Assembly (NCBI RefSeq): GCF_012932375.1
Contig: NZ_JAAIIG010000006.1
Coordinates: 62,001-126,000, forward strand
Reading direction: 5' to 3'
DNA from: Bifidobacterium olomucense
Lineage (GTDB): Bacteria; Actinomycetota; Actinomycetes; Actinomycetales; Bifidobacteriaceae
DNA: 64,000 nucleotides
Part shown: positions 26,731 to 35,461 of the stretch, piece by piece
Layout: each line of letters opens with the position of its first letter
How positions within the stretch are numbered: the stretch's first letter is position 1
Notes under the pieces: generated by a model
Seen by the model: only the letters and a program-made list of their open reading frames with translations
Database searches by the model: none
Told to the model about the DNA's origin: nothing
Made by a program: the position numbers and the translations under genes

Positions 26731-27993
26731 ATGGCATTGATTCACCGACGTTCCGCGGGGAAGCACACCTCCGTGAAGAGCGTACGTGCGTCGAATGCGG
26801 CAAGCCCCCGCCCGACCGGCAGCCGGAGAACCGACCCAGCCAGCCACTCAGCCGTCCGTCCAGCAGACGGCCAGACCACTCACCCAACCGACGAGCAAAC
26901 CGACGGCAAAACCTTCGTAGCCACGCCGTTCGCCGAGACAATCGACGTTACCGACATCGCAGCCGAACGTCGCCGGCTGCAGCGCAACCTGTTCATCATG
27001 CGCGCGATCACCATCATTCTGCTGATCGCCGCAATCAGCGTGGCATGTTTCCCACTGGCACTGCAGTTCGAATCCGACCGCGAACTGGCCGCCACCACAG
27101 CCACCACAGCCAAGTCGGTCGCCGGCTGGCCATACCCACAGGCGGAAGACAAGCTCAAAGCCGCGCACGAATACAACGAAAAACTTGCGGCATCCGGCCA
27201 ACCGGTGCTCGGCGAGGCCGTCGACCCGTTCTCCTCCGAGCAAGGAGGCTCGCGCGCCAGCGGCAAGGATTCAGCCTCCGCCAAAGACAAGGAATACCAG
27301 TCGCTGCTCGACACCGGCAACGGCGTGATGGGCACCATCAAAGTACCCAAGCAGTCCATCAACCTGCCGATCTACCACGGCACCTCCGAAGAGGCGCTGG
27401 CCTCCGGCGCCGGACATCTGTACGGCTCGTCGCTGCCGGTGGGCGGCACCTCCACACATTCCGTGATCACCGGACACCGCGGTCTGGTGCAGGCGCTGAT
27501 GTTCACGCGACTCGACGAAGTGCGCAAGGGCGACTTCTTCTACATCGAGATCATGGGCGAGACGCTGGGCTACAAGGTGGACCGCATCTCCGTGATCCTG
27601 CCGGACGACACGTCAAAGCTCCGCATCGTGCCGGGCGAAGACCGTGTGACGCTGATGACCTGCACCCCGTACGGCGTGAACACGCATCGACTGCTGATCT
27701 CCGGGCATCGCGTCTCGATACCGCTGCCCGCGCCGGAGCCGGCGGACGTCCACGACGGGCGCAACATCGGCATACTGACCACCGCCGTGACGCTACTGGG
27801 CGGATGGCTGTTCATCTGGCTGGCCCGACGGCATCAGGTCACGTTGATTATGCGTCACGCCGCGTGGTGGCCGTGGCAGAAACGCCGCGGCATGCGCGCC
27901 AACGATACGCTTGGGGCGGCGGCCGAAGCGGCGGCGACCGAGGCGGCTGAACGGACACGGCCCACGCATACAGCGGGCTGTCAAAAAGCCTGA
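26731..27993 (+). CDS. srtC: Class C (pilin-polymerising) sortase
   Basis: A membrane transpeptidase that cleaves LPXTG pilins and links them covalently. The 420-residue protein has a long Pro/Thr/Arg-rich cytoplasmic N-terminus and a first membrane helix (about 89-110, ITIILLIAAISVACFPLAL). The catalytic domain carries MGTIKVPKQSINLPIYHG, the catalytic His in VITGHRG (about 249), the catalytic Cys in TLMTCTPYG (about 311) and the Arg in THRLLISGHR. A second C-terminal membrane helix (about 346-365) is typical of class C. I chose ATG 26731 (AGGGAAA about 12 nt upstream). An N-terminal extension up to 26620 is possible but has no better ribosome site. The gene is divergent from the pilin genes it serves. 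Confidence 0.93.
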   Translation: MALIHRRSAGKHTSVKSVRASNAASPRPTGSRRTDPASHSAVRPADGQTTHPTDEQTDGKTFVATPFAETIDVTDIAAERRRLQRNLFIMRAITIILLIAAISVACFPLALQFESDRELAATTATTAKSVAGWPYPQAEDKLKAAHEYNEKLAASGQPVLGEAVDPFSSEQGGSRASGKDSASAKDKEYQSLLDTGNGVMGTIKVPKQSINLPIYHGTSEEALASGAGHLYGSSLPVGGTSTHSVITGHRGLVQALMFTRLDEVRKGDFFYIEIMGETLGYKVDRISVILPDDTSKLRIVPGEDRVTLMTCTPYGVNTHRLLISGHRVSIPLPAPEPADVHDGRNIGILTTAVTLLGGWLFIWLARRHQVTLIMRHAAWWPWQKRRGMRANDTLGAAAEAAATEAAERTRPTHTAGCQKA

Positions 27994-28091
27994 TGTTGGC
28001 AGGAATATAGGCCATGCCGGTCTGCAGAGATGCTTTCCTTATATTTCATGACCGAACCACGTAACTATGCCGAAAGCAGTTAGGTCGGCGA

Positions 28092-28703
28092 CTAGGCTTC
28101 GCGGCGACCGGCGAGGGCGCGGCCGAGCGTGATCTCGTCGGCGTACTCCAGATCGGAGCCCACCGGCAGACCGCTGGCCAGTCGCGTGATCTTAACGCCG
28201 GACGGTCGCAACAGCTGGGACAGGTAGCTGGCGGTGGCCTCGCCCTCGATATTCGGGTCGAGCGCCAGAATCACTTCTTTGACCTCATCGGCACCGGTGC
28301 TTTCCAGCCGTTTGATGAGACCGGCGATCTTCAGATCCGAAGGCCCGACGTTGGCCATCGGATTGATGGCGCCGCCCAGTACATGGTAGAGGCCGCGGTA
28401 TTCGCGCGTACGTTCGATGCTCATCACGTCCTTGGGTTCTTCGACCACGCAGATCACCGAGCGGTCGCGCCGCGGGTCGAGGCACACCGGGCATGGGCTC
28501 GACTCGCAGACGTTGCCGCAAATATCGCAGAACCGAATCTTCGCCTTGACCTCTTCGATGGCTTCGGCCAGTTCGCGGGCCTCATCTTCCGGCGCGGACA
28601 GAATATAGAACGCGATGCGTTGCGCACCTTTCGGCCCGATTCCGGGCAGGTGGCCGAACGCGTCGATCAGCCGCTGAATGGCACCGTCATAGGCCAAGGC
28701 CAT
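28092..28703 (-). CDS. recR: Recombination protein RecR
   Basis: Helps RecO/RecF load RecA on gapped DNA. The 203-residue length matches the family. It has the helix-hairpin-helix segment [14 protein letters not shown] (about 19-32), the four-cysteine zinc finger [16 protein letters not shown] (about 58-73) and the Toprim domain with ICVVEEPKD and [13 protein letters not shown]. It lies downstream of dnaX on the same strand with a 157-bp gap; the ybaB gene usually found between dnaX and recR is absent here. The gap holds short direct repeats of CCGGTTTCCCGGATCTC. Confidence 0.97.
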   Translation of the reverse strand: MALAYDGAIQRLIDAFGHLPGIGPKGAQRIAFYILSAPEDEARELAEAIEEVKAKIRFCDICGNVCESSPCPVCLDPRRDRSVICVVEEPKDVMSIERTREYRGLYHVLGGAINPMANVGPSDLKIAGLIKRLESTGADEVKEVILALDPNIEGEATASYLSQLLRPSGVKITRLASGLPVGSDLEYADEITLGRALAGRREA

Positions 28704-28860
28704 GGTTTTGCTCCTTACGGAATGTGAAATCTGCGAGGGTTATTGGATTGAATGTCGGGCGCGGAGGCAGGGCGTGAGCGCAGGGCGGATTACCGGTTCC
28801 CCGGATCTCTGGCTTTCCAGACTTCCGGTTTCCCGGATCTCCAGATTTACAGCGACTCAC

Positions 28861-31797
28861 TTATAGCGACTTGGAGGTCTGCACGTTGCGCGGGTTCCTC
28901 GGGTCGTCGGCGGCGAACTCCTCCACCTTCTTGACCTCGAACATCGCCTTCAAATCGTCCAAGCTCATTGCCGTGGCGTCGCCGAGCGACTGGTCGCTCA
29001 TCGAGTACTCATCCTCGTCCGGGTCAACCTGCGGCTCGGAAGCGGACTGGGTCGCAGGGCCGGGTTGGATTCCGGCGTTTCCAGCGTTTCCAACGTTGTA
29101 GGCAGCCGGCTTAAGGTGCGACTCAAACCCGGAGTGATTCGGGGAACCGTTCGGAGTCTGATTCCACGGATCGTTTGCGGGCGCAGACTGGGCTACGGGA
29201 GCCGGCTGGTTCCACGGGTCATCGTTTGGCTCGGGACCGACTGGAGGCATAGGTTGATTCCACGGGTCCGGTTCCTGACCGGGAGTCGGCTGCAGCGTCT
29301 GTGGCGTAGGCTGCGACTGGTCCGACTGCTGCGGTTGCACAATCGGACGAGACTGCTGCGGTGCCGGCTGATTCCATGGGTCATCGCCCGCACCAGCAGA
29401 AGCGGAAGACACAGGCTGGTTCCACGGGTCGTCGCTCGGTTCGACGGAAACAGGCTGGTTCCACGGGTCATCAGATTGTTTCACGGACTGTTCCACAGCA
29501 TGTTCCACGGGATGTTTCACAGGCTGCGCGCTGGCGGGCGGCGCGGCGACAGACGACGTGCCAGCGACAGACGACGTGCCAGCGACAGACGATGCGGTAG
29601 CAGATGACGAAATCCCCCACGGATCGATGCCGTCGCTTACATCCGGTACCGGCACATGCTTCTTGTGGTGTTCGTGATGATCTTCGGCCGGTGAATCAAC
29701 TCCGACGGCACCCCCGGCCGTTTCCCCGGCTCGATGGCTTTCGCCGCCGTCCTCCTGGCTCGCGCCGGAAGCCTTCGCGGTTTTCGGCTCGCTGCCGGCA
29801 CGCACTCCGGCCGCACCGCCAAGACCGCCGCCCAAGCTCGCCGCGGCAAGACCGGCCTTGGCCATCGCGATCTGCTGCTTGACCTTGGCCAGCTGCTCCG
29901 GGCTCATTCGCTTGACGGATTCGACCCGCTCGCCGTTGGCCGCCACCACGGTCGGCGCGATGACCGCGTTGGCGCCGAATTCGTTGCGTACGGCATCCAT
30001 CACTACGGTCGCAGCCTTCTTGCCGCTGTTATCCACGGCCAAGGCGAAGGCATGCTGGCTGAGCGACTGGTCAAACGTCATCGACAGGCACGGCAAGCCC
30101 TTACGGTTCGGGCCGAACTTGACGGTAGGCACCTTGTCTCGCGACACATATTCGCGAATGGTTTCCGGCAGCGCGGCAACGACCGCATCCCACTTTTCGT
30201 CGACCGATCGGTTATCCGCCACAGGCGCGGTCTGAGGAGCGGGCGTGCTCTGTGGGGCGACAGTCGCCGGTGCAGCCGAGCCGGGGTGACCGGTCGCATC
30301 GCCGGCAAATCCGGCGTTGTTCCAATCAACGGAAGCATTATTGGCGGCATGCCCTGCCGCCTGACCGGCGAATGTTCCGGCTGGCTGGGCGGACACCGGC
30401 TGGGCGAACGATTGGGTCGCGGGTGCCGTCGCCGGCTGGGCTACGGACGGCGACTGTACGGGAGCTGTCTGCGCCGGTGCCGACTGTGCCGTCTGCTGGT
30501 TGCGCGTCGCACCGGAAAAACCACCATGCGAAGCACCGGCGAATCCACCGCGAGAACCGCCCGCGAATCCACCTTGAGCGTTACGACCAGCGGCATCCGC
30601 CGATCCGGACGGGCCAGCGGCAGCACCAACGTTACGCACCGGCGCACCGGCAGCGGCACCGGCAGCCTCCGGAACACCGACGGCGAATCCGGATTCGCTA
30701 CCGGCCAACAGTCGTGCCGCCAACAATTCCAGACGCATACGCGGCGAAATCGCACCCGTCATCGAGCCCAACGTGGCGTTGATGATCTCGGCCATACCGG
30801 TGAGCGCACCCAAACCCAACGCACCCGCCTGACGATGCAAATCGGCCATATCCTCAGCCTCAGCCGTGTCGGACAGCACGGATTCCGCGCGGTCGCCGGC
30901 CAACGTGAGCACCAGCAGATCGCGGACGCGAGCCAGCAGATCCTCGACGAATCGGCGCGGGTCGAAACCGCCGACGACCACTTTCTGAATCACGCCGTAC
31001 AACGCTTCGCCGTTATGCGCGATCACGGCGTCAACGGCCTCGCCGATCAGCGCTTCCGGCGTGAAGCCGAGCAGCGCGACGGCCGCATCATGGGTGATGA
31101 CACCCTCCACGGAACCGACCATCAGCTGATCGAGCACCGACAGCGTATCTCGCATGGAACCGCCGCCGGCGCGCATGGCCAGCTTCAGCACGCCCGGCTC
31201 CGGCTTGATGCCCTCCTTGGCGCAAATCTGCTCCAGATACGGGCCCATGACCTCCTGCGGCACCAAGCGGAATGGATAGTGATGAGTGCGGGAACGAATG
31301 GTGCCGATCACCTTGTCCGGCTCGGTGGTGGCGAAGATGAACATCACATGCTCGGGCGGCTCCTCAACGATTTTGAGCAGCGCGTTGAAGCCCTGCTGCG
31401 TGACCATGTGAGCCTCGTCGAGGATGAAAATCTTGTAGCGGTCACGGGCGGGGGCGAATCCGGCGCGTTCGCGCAGTTCGCGAGCGTCGTCCACACCGTT
31501 ATGGCTGGCGGCGTCGATCTCCACCACGTCGATGGAGCCGGGACCGCCGGTGGCCAGATCCTTGCAGCTTTCGCATTCGCCGCAGGGATGCGAGGTGGGG
31601 CCTTTGGCACAGTTGACGCAGCGGGCGAGAATACGCGCCGAGCTGGTTTTGCCGCAGCCACGCGGGCCGGAGAACAGATAGGCATGCGTGAGCTTGCCTT
31701 CGTCAAGCGCGCGCATCAGCGGGACCGTGACCTGGTCCTGGCCGATTACGCCTTCGAAGGTGTCCGGACGATAGCGACGATACAGTGCAAGTGCCAT
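28861..31797 (-). CDS. dnaX: DNA polymerase III gamma/tau subunit, with a long repeat-rich tail
   Basis: ATPase of the clamp loader, part of the replisome. The N-terminal ~370 residues are a standard DnaX core: RYRPDTFEGVIGQDQ, Walker A GPRGCGKTSSAR (about 43-54), a four-Cys zinc module (CVNCAKG...CGECESC), DEAH Walker B and an SRTH arginine-finger region. Residues ~375-560 are Ala/Gly/Pro/Gln-rich. A tau-like folded segment follows (VDEKWDAVVAALPETIREYVS, about 525-620). The last third is disordered and holds six DPWNQP/T copies (about 775-880), plus one degenerate DPWGIS. At 978 residues it is longer than E. coli DnaX (643). No programmed frameshift slippery site was recognised. Confidence 0.95.
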   Translation of the reverse strand: MALALYRRYRPDTFEGVIGQDQVTVPLMRALDEGKLTHAYLFSGPRGCGKTSSARILARCVNCAKGPTSHPCGECESCKDLATGGPGSIDVVEIDAASHNGVDDARELRERAGFAPARDRYKIFILDEAHMVTQQGFNALLKIVEEPPEHVMFIFATTEPDKVIGTIRSRTHHYPFRLVPQEVMGPYLEQICAKEGIKPEPGVLKLAMRAGGGSMRDTLSVLDQLMVGSVEGVITHDAAVALLGFTPEALIGEAVDAVIAHNGEALYGVIQKVVVGGFDPRRFVEDLLARVRDLLVLTLAGDRAESVLSDTAEAEDMADLHRQAGALGLGALTGMAEIINATLGSMTGAISPRMRLELLAARLLAGSESGFAVGVPEAAGAAAGAPVRNVGAAAGPSGSADAAGRNAQGGFAGGSRGGFAGASHGGFSGATRNQQTAQSAPAQTAPVQSPSVAQPATAPATQSFAQPVSAQPAGTFAGQAAGHAANNASVDWNNAGFAGDATGHPGSAAPATVAPQSTPAPQTAPVADNRSVDEKWDAVVAALPETIREYVSRDKVPTVKFGPNRKGLPCLSMTFDQSLSQHAFALAVDNSGKKAATVVMDAVRNEFGANAVIAPTVVAANGERVESVKRMSPEQLAKVKQQIAMAKAGLAAASLGGGLGGAAGVRAGSEPKTAKASGASQEDGGESHRAGETAGGAVGVDSPAEDHHEHHKKHVPVPDVSDGIDPWGISSSATASSVAGTSSVAGTSSVAAPPASAQPVKHPVEHAVEQSVKQSDDPWNQPVSVEPSDDPWNQPVSSASAGAGDDPWNQPAPQQSRPIVQPQQSDQSQPTPQTLQPTPGQEPDPWNQPMPPVGPEPNDDPWNQPAPVAQSAPANDPWNQTPNGSPNHSGFESHLKPAAYNVGNAGNAGIQPGPATQSASEPQVDPDEDEYSMSDQSLGDATAMSLDDLKAMFEVKKVEEFAADDPRNPRNVQTSKSL

Positions 31798-31846
31798 AGC
31801 TACTAACCTACCTTGCCCTCACTAACATTCGCGATGCGCGGGAGTC

Positions 31847-31925
31847 TTTGGTTTGATTTGGTTGGTCTGGTTCGTTGGTTTGGGTGTTGGTTTGGGTGTT
31901 GGCTTGGGTGGGCTGATTTGGCGGA
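31847..31925. repeat. GT-rich tandem stretch upstream of the tetR-like gene
   Basis: The plus strand is almost free of A and dominated by GGTTTGGGTGTT-type 12-bp units (clearest at 31877-31908). It lies in the 263-bp gap between dnaX and the TetR gene. Confidence 0.6.
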
Positions 31926-32029
31926 CTGTTCTGGCTCGTTGGTCCGGCGCGTCACTCTGGCGTGCGATGCGAGCGACGCAATGCGCACAACATGCGCAAT
32001 CACCACGACTTCCACAAGTATTAACATAG

Positions 32030-32056
32030 TGTCAACAATGGTTGTTGTCAGGAGGG
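32030..32056 (+). promoter_or_regulatory. Probable autoregulatory operator and ribosome site of the TetR gene
   Basis: TGTCAACA (32030-32037) and TGTTGTCA (32043-32050) form an inverted repeat with one mismatch. It overlaps the ribosome site AGGAGGG, and TTAACAT just upstream could be a -10 box. TetR-type proteins commonly bind such dyads at their own promoters. Confidence 0.5.
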
Positions 32057-32060
32057 CCTC

Positions 32061-32669
32061 ATGGCGGAGTACGTCGCGACAAACGAGAATCAAAACGTGA
32101 AGCGCGGCGATGCCCGACGCAGGGCCATCATCACCGCCGCACGAAGCATCTGCTTGGAGAAAGGCTTCTCCAAGATCACCGTTTCCGACATTGCCGACAA
32201 GGCGGGCATGACGCGCTCGTTGTTCTACCACTATTTTGAAGACAAGGATTCCGTGGCGAACGCCGTGTTGGATGACGTCATCAACGAGATCCTCACCAAG
32301 CTCGAACAGTGGAACGCAGCACGCGAGACCGGCAATGTGAACAAGGCGCTTGACGATATCGTTCTCGTGCTTCGCTCGCTGATCGCGGACGAAAGCCCGT
32401 TCTCGAACAAGATGATTCAGGACGGCAACGCCGAACTGTACATCAAGTTCATCGACCGCGCGGCGGACCGCATCGCCGACTACATCGCCCAAACCACCGT
32501 ACGCGACTTCGAGCAGATGCACGGACTGCCGATCACCAACGTTCATGAAACGTTCTTCACGCTGATCATCGGCCTGATCTCGCTGATTCGTTCGCATCCC
32601 GACGTCAGCGATTGCACCATCAAGCAGGTGATGGCGCAGACGCTGCACATCGAAAGCTACATCGTCTGA
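32061..32669 (+). CDS. TetR-family transcriptional regulator
   Basis: A 202-residue repressor-like protein. The N-terminal helix-turn-helix is clear (RRRAIITAARSICLEKGFS, then ITVSDIADKAGMTRSLFYHYF, about 20-60). The C-terminal half is a helical ligand-binding domain without a recognisable subfamily. AGGAGGG supports the start. Its stop codon overlaps the 3' end of the convergent lipid kinase gene by 13 bp. Target genes and ligand are unknown; nearby genes give no clue beyond probable autoregulation. Confidence 0.9.
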   Translation: MAEYVATNENQNVKRGDARRRAIITAARSICLEKGFSKITVSDIADKAGMTRSLFYHYFEDKDSVANAVLDDVINEILTKLEQWNAARETGNVNKALDDIVLVLRSLIADESPFSNKMIQDGNAELYIKFIDRAADRIADYIAQTTVRDFEQMHGLPITNVHETFFTLIIGLISLIRSHPDVSDCTIKQVMAQTLHIESYIV

Positions 32670-33760
32670 GTCGCCTGAGTCGTCTGAGAGCGGCTATCCA
32701 CCGTTTCAGGCGCACGGCCGTCACGCACGATGGCATTCCATGTCCGTTGCGAATCGTCTACGCCCTGCGCGGCCACTGCCGGCGGCACCAGCACACGCAA
32801 GGCGCGGTTCTCGGTCGTAATCCGCACCGGCAGACGACCGATGTATTCGCCATCGGCCATCAGCACCGGCGGCTCAGCACCGTCATTCGTCCGAGTGATC
32901 TCGATCTCGCGCACACGTTCCCATCCGAATACCTTTGAAGCCAGCAGACGACCGTTATATGCGTTCGCGATGGCTTGCACACACTCGCCGAAATTGGGCA
33001 CGTGGTCCATCCACACCAAGTCCAGCTCGCCGTCCGAGAAGCACGAGTATGGCGAGACCTCGATACCGCCGCCGATATGCCGCGAATTGGCAACCGTCAG
33101 CAGTGGCGAGATGATGTCTCGCTCATCCGTGGAGCCGTCCGCCATCGTGGCCTTGATGTGGTACCCGTACCGCTTCATATGCGTTAGCTCCACAAGCACC
33201 GCCGCGAAATAACGCACGGAACCGTTCGGCAGATGCGAATGATTGGCCCGGTCGTTGATGCTCGCGTCAATGCCACAAGACAACATGCCCGCGTAATACC
33301 GGTCTATGGGGTCAACCGCATAGCCTCCCGGCAGCGAAGTCACTCGACCCATATCCACATCGATGTGCGAGCCACGCACGATGGCACCCACAATGCCTTC
33401 CACCGCGGTCTCCACACGGTTCACCGGCAGTTTCAGGCCGCGTGCGAAATCATTGCCCGAACCGATGGCGACTATGCCCAACGGCTTGCCGCTGCATCCT
33501 ACGGCATTCGCTCCAAGCGCAATCATGCCGTCGCCGCCGACCACCACCAGATAGTCATATTCGTGGGCATGTTCGCGCGCCCGTTGCAGGGAATCGTCAA
33601 AACTGGTGCCAGTGAGGTCCATAACCGTGAAGTCATGGATGCGCCCGGCTTCCTCCAATAGCCTGAGCACCTCGGCATCGATTTTGGCACCGCGGCCTTT
33701 GTCTGAGATGGGGTTGCCCACCATAGCTACGACCCGACGGCGTTCATTACGTTCACTCAT
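32657..33760 (-). CDS. Diacylglycerol kinase-family lipid kinase
   Basis: A 367-residue DagK/YegS/BmrU-type lipid kinase, acting at the inner face of the membrane on diacylglycerol or a related lipid. The catalytic domain shows VAMVGNPISDKGRG (about 11-24), the nucleotide-binding VVVGGDGMIALGANAV (about 72-87), GIVAIGSGNDFARGL, and a C-terminal DGELDLVWMDHV segment. GTGAAGG precedes the ATG. Whether it recycles diacylglycerol or acts on another lipid cannot be decided. It converges with the TetR gene; the two overlap by 13 bp. Confidence 0.93.
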   Translation of the reverse strand: MSERNERRRVVAMVGNPISDKGRGAKIDAEVLRLLEEAGRIHDFTVMDLTGTSFDDSLQRAREHAHEYDYLVVVGGDGMIALGANAVGCSGKPLGIVAIGSGNDFARGLKLPVNRVETAVEGIVGAIVRGSHIDVDMGRVTSLPGGYAVDPIDRYYAGMLSCGIDASINDRANHSHLPNGSVRYFAAVLVELTHMKRYGYHIKATMADGSTDERDIISPLLTVANSRHIGGGIEVSPYSCFSDGELDLVWMDHVPNFGECVQAIANAYNGRLLASKVFGWERVREIEITRTNDGAEPPVLMADGEYIGRLPVRITTENRALRVLVPPAVAAQGVDDSQRTWNAIVRDGRAPETVDSRSQTTQATQTM

Positions 33761-33806
33761 GCCTTCACCTTAGCGAATAACCGCCATGGACCGCCAGAGG
33801 CCAGTA

Positions 33807-34175
33807 TTAGCTACTCATAGGCCGCTCCTCACACGAGACCGGTCCGGCGCGCGACGACTGTTCAATCTGCGGTACGAACGGAACCATGGTAGACACGGCG
33901 ACGGTCACCAGCACGTCTTCGTCGTTCAGCGAACAGGCGGTCAGACGCACGCCATTGACATCGGCCTGATCGTGCGCCAGCGCGCACGGGTCGGACTCTG
34001 CCCACCACAAGGCATACGCGGATTGAAAGGCGATGAGATCAGCCATCGAACGCGCCTTGTGCTGGCATATCAGCAGATTGCCCGCGCAAGCCGCCACCGC
34101 GAGCGCCACCGCGACCACCATGACCAGCATGGCACCCGCCATCGTGCCCGACCCTTCTTCGAGACGTGACCTCAT
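33807..34175 (-). CDS. tadF: TadF-like (Rv3654c-type) pilus-associated protein
   Basis: A 122-residue small secreted or membrane protein with an N-terminal hydrophobic segment directly after a charged stretch (EEGSGTMAGAMLVMVVAVALAV), as in TadE/TadF pseudopilins and the mycobacterial Rv3654c family. It is the last gene of the flp-tadE-tadF unit, 25 bp after tadE. I chose ATG 34175, which is well spaced from AAGGGG; the in-frame ATG 9 nt upstream is too close to it. Pseudopilins are thought to help pilus assembly. Naming as tadF rests on position and topology. Confidence 0.8.
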   Translation of the reverse strand: MRSRLEEGSGTMAGAMLVMVVAVALAVAACAGNLLICQHKARSMADLIAFQSAYALWWAESDPCALAHDQADVNGVRLTACSLNDEDVLVTVAVSTMVPFVPQIEQSSRAGPVSCEERPMSS

Positions 34176-34200
34176 CACCTGCATCCCCTTACCATTACCG

Positions 34201-34644
34201 CTACTGCCTCATCGCGGCAGCTTCACCACTGACTTTCACCGGCGTAAGCCCGAGCGGCCCCGGCAGGACCGGGCATTCAGCGATAACCCGCACCGACCGG
34301 CTCCCCCACTCGACGTTCAGACTCACTTCCGTGCCAGCAACATGCGACGCCACTGCTGCGGCATCACCGTGCGTTCCGCCTCCCCCGCCGGAATCTGCAC
34401 CAGACTCTGCACCAAAACCTGCACCAGAATCTGGCAGAGCATCAGACACCACCAGTTCTCGGGCGGCTGCGGCTGCCGCACTTTGGCAATCCATAGACAC
34501 GACCACCACCCGGCATAAAGCCAGAATCAATCCAGCGATGGCTACCACGCTCGGTAGCACCAAAGCGAACTCTGCGGTGGCGGACCCCCGTTCGAATCCC
34601 GGCGGCAATCTGGCCAACCACTGTCGAAAACATCGGTATGTCAT
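34201..34644 (-). CDS. tadE: TadE-like pseudopilin
   Basis: A 147-residue protein with the TadE signature: a short basic N-terminus, then ERGSATAEFALVLPSVVAIAGL, where the Glu five residues after the cleavage-type Gly is typical of type IVb pseudopilins. A Gly/Ser/Ala linker follows (SGAGFGAESGADSGGGGG). The start at 34644 lies just past the flp stop at 34649; a longer TTG start would overlap it. It is processed and assembled with the Flp pilin by the Tad machine in characterised systems. Confidence 0.85.
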   Translation of the reverse strand: MTYRCFRQWLARLPPGFERGSATAEFALVLPSVVAIAGLILALCRVVVVSMDCQSAAAAAARELVVSDALPDSGAGFGAESGADSGGGGGTHGDAAAVASHVAGTEVSLNVEWGSRSVRVIAECPVLPGPLGLTPVKVSGEAAAMRQ

Positions 34645-34648
34645 ATGA

Positions 34649-34936
34649 TCACCCAACGTTCAGCGCACGCTTGACGAGATTCGTCAGCAATGTTTTGATG
34701 GCATCCGACTTCAGTACGGCGATCAGCACTGCGGCAAAACCGGTAGCGGCCACCAATACCACCGCATATTCGGCTGTGGCCGCACCTTCTTCCGGCTCGG
34801 CCATCAGCAGACGCATTCGGGCGTCCAGGAGGCATAGGCGCTCGCTGGCCGCCGCTTTGCATTCGGCGAGACGCGACTGCAAGCGCGGAATGACCGCGGC
34901 ATGATTTCCGACGGTGAGTGGTATGAGATCGCTCAT
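34649..34936 (-). CDS. flp: Flp-type pilin (DUF4244)
   Basis: A 95-residue type IVb prepilin. EEGAATAEYAVVLVAATGFAAVLIAV carries the prepilin cleavage-type Gly, the conserved Glu at +5 and the hydrophobic assembly helix. A C-terminal KRALNVG ends the protein. The leader of ~55 residues is long for Flp but matches the actinobacterial DUF4244 family. GAAAGGA supports the start. In B. breve the homologous Tad pilus is known to be needed for gut colonisation. No prepilin peptidase gene (tadV) is in this window, so processing needs one from elsewhere. Confidence 0.87.
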   Translation of the reverse strand: MSDLIPLTVGNHAAVIPRLQSRLAECKAAASERLCLLDARMRLLMAEPEEGAATAEYAVVLVAATGFAAVLIAVLKSDAIKTLLTNLVKRALNVG

Positions 34937-35064
34937 CGGCGTTCCTTTCTTTCATTGCGGAGCCTGACGCGGCGTCGCGTCTGCTCCGTTTGGCGAATGT
35001 GATGCCCCGCGCGAGGTACTTCCACTGTGCGGCATTGCGTCTGCGAAAGCTAGTGAAAACGAGG
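34937..35064 (-). promoter_or_regulatory. flp 5' untranslated region with a hairpin
   Basis: GGAGC-GACGCG and CGCGTC-GCTCC (about 34961-34988) form an interrupted stem just upstream of the flp ribosome site. It could stabilise the pilin transcript or act as an attenuator; either is a guess. Confidence 0.4.
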
Positions 35065-35130
35065 TATGTGGTTCTAGCTTCCCGGTTATCCACACCCCGG
35101 CGTGTCATCCACAACAAATGTGGATAACCA
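35065..35130 (-). promoter_or_regulatory. 66-bp repeat with two inverted DnaA boxes, upstream of flp (copy A)
   Basis: Contains TTATCCACA (35086-35094), a perfect consensus DnaA box, and its inverse TGTGGATAA (35119-35127). The 3' half also holds ATCCACA-ACAAA-TGTGGAT. The same 66 bp recurs at 39088-39153 upstream of tadZ with about 60 identities, the last 34 consecutive. On the minus strand TTGTGG and GATAAC are 18 bp apart and could be -35/-10 boxes of flp. Confidence 0.8.
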
Positions 35131-35461
35131 TGGGCAACAATTTGGTTGGGTCATCGATCCGGCAGAAAAGGCAGAAGACCGGACGATAAAAAACCGAGCG
35201 AGAGCACTAAGATGGCAGGCCCAGCCGCATCCGTTTCAATCGCTAATCACTCAAATCAAAGAACGTTTGTTTATTTCTGTATTTCAAGATGTATTTCAGC
35301 GTAATTTTGTTCGTTCTGAAGCCTTATACCCGCGAATGAGACTCTTCGCGGTTTTCGCTGAATACAGATCATCATGCGTTCCCGTACGAGTGAGCACGAG
35401 CACTAATATATTTACAGGTACTATGTTCGTCGTGTCGCGGGACATTACGCAAGACCGGCTC
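35131..35461. other. Gene-free AT-rich stretch between tadC and the flp promoter
   Basis: About 330 bp with visibly lower GC than the neighbours and no supported reading frame, ribosome site or clear stem-loop. It separates the two Tad transcription units and could be the 3' end of the tadZABC transcript or a remnant. Confidence 0.5.

Noticed and set aside
29734-31806. 690-codon frame antisense to dnaX
   Set aside because: Shadow of the dnaX core; His/Gly/Arg-rich and motif-free.
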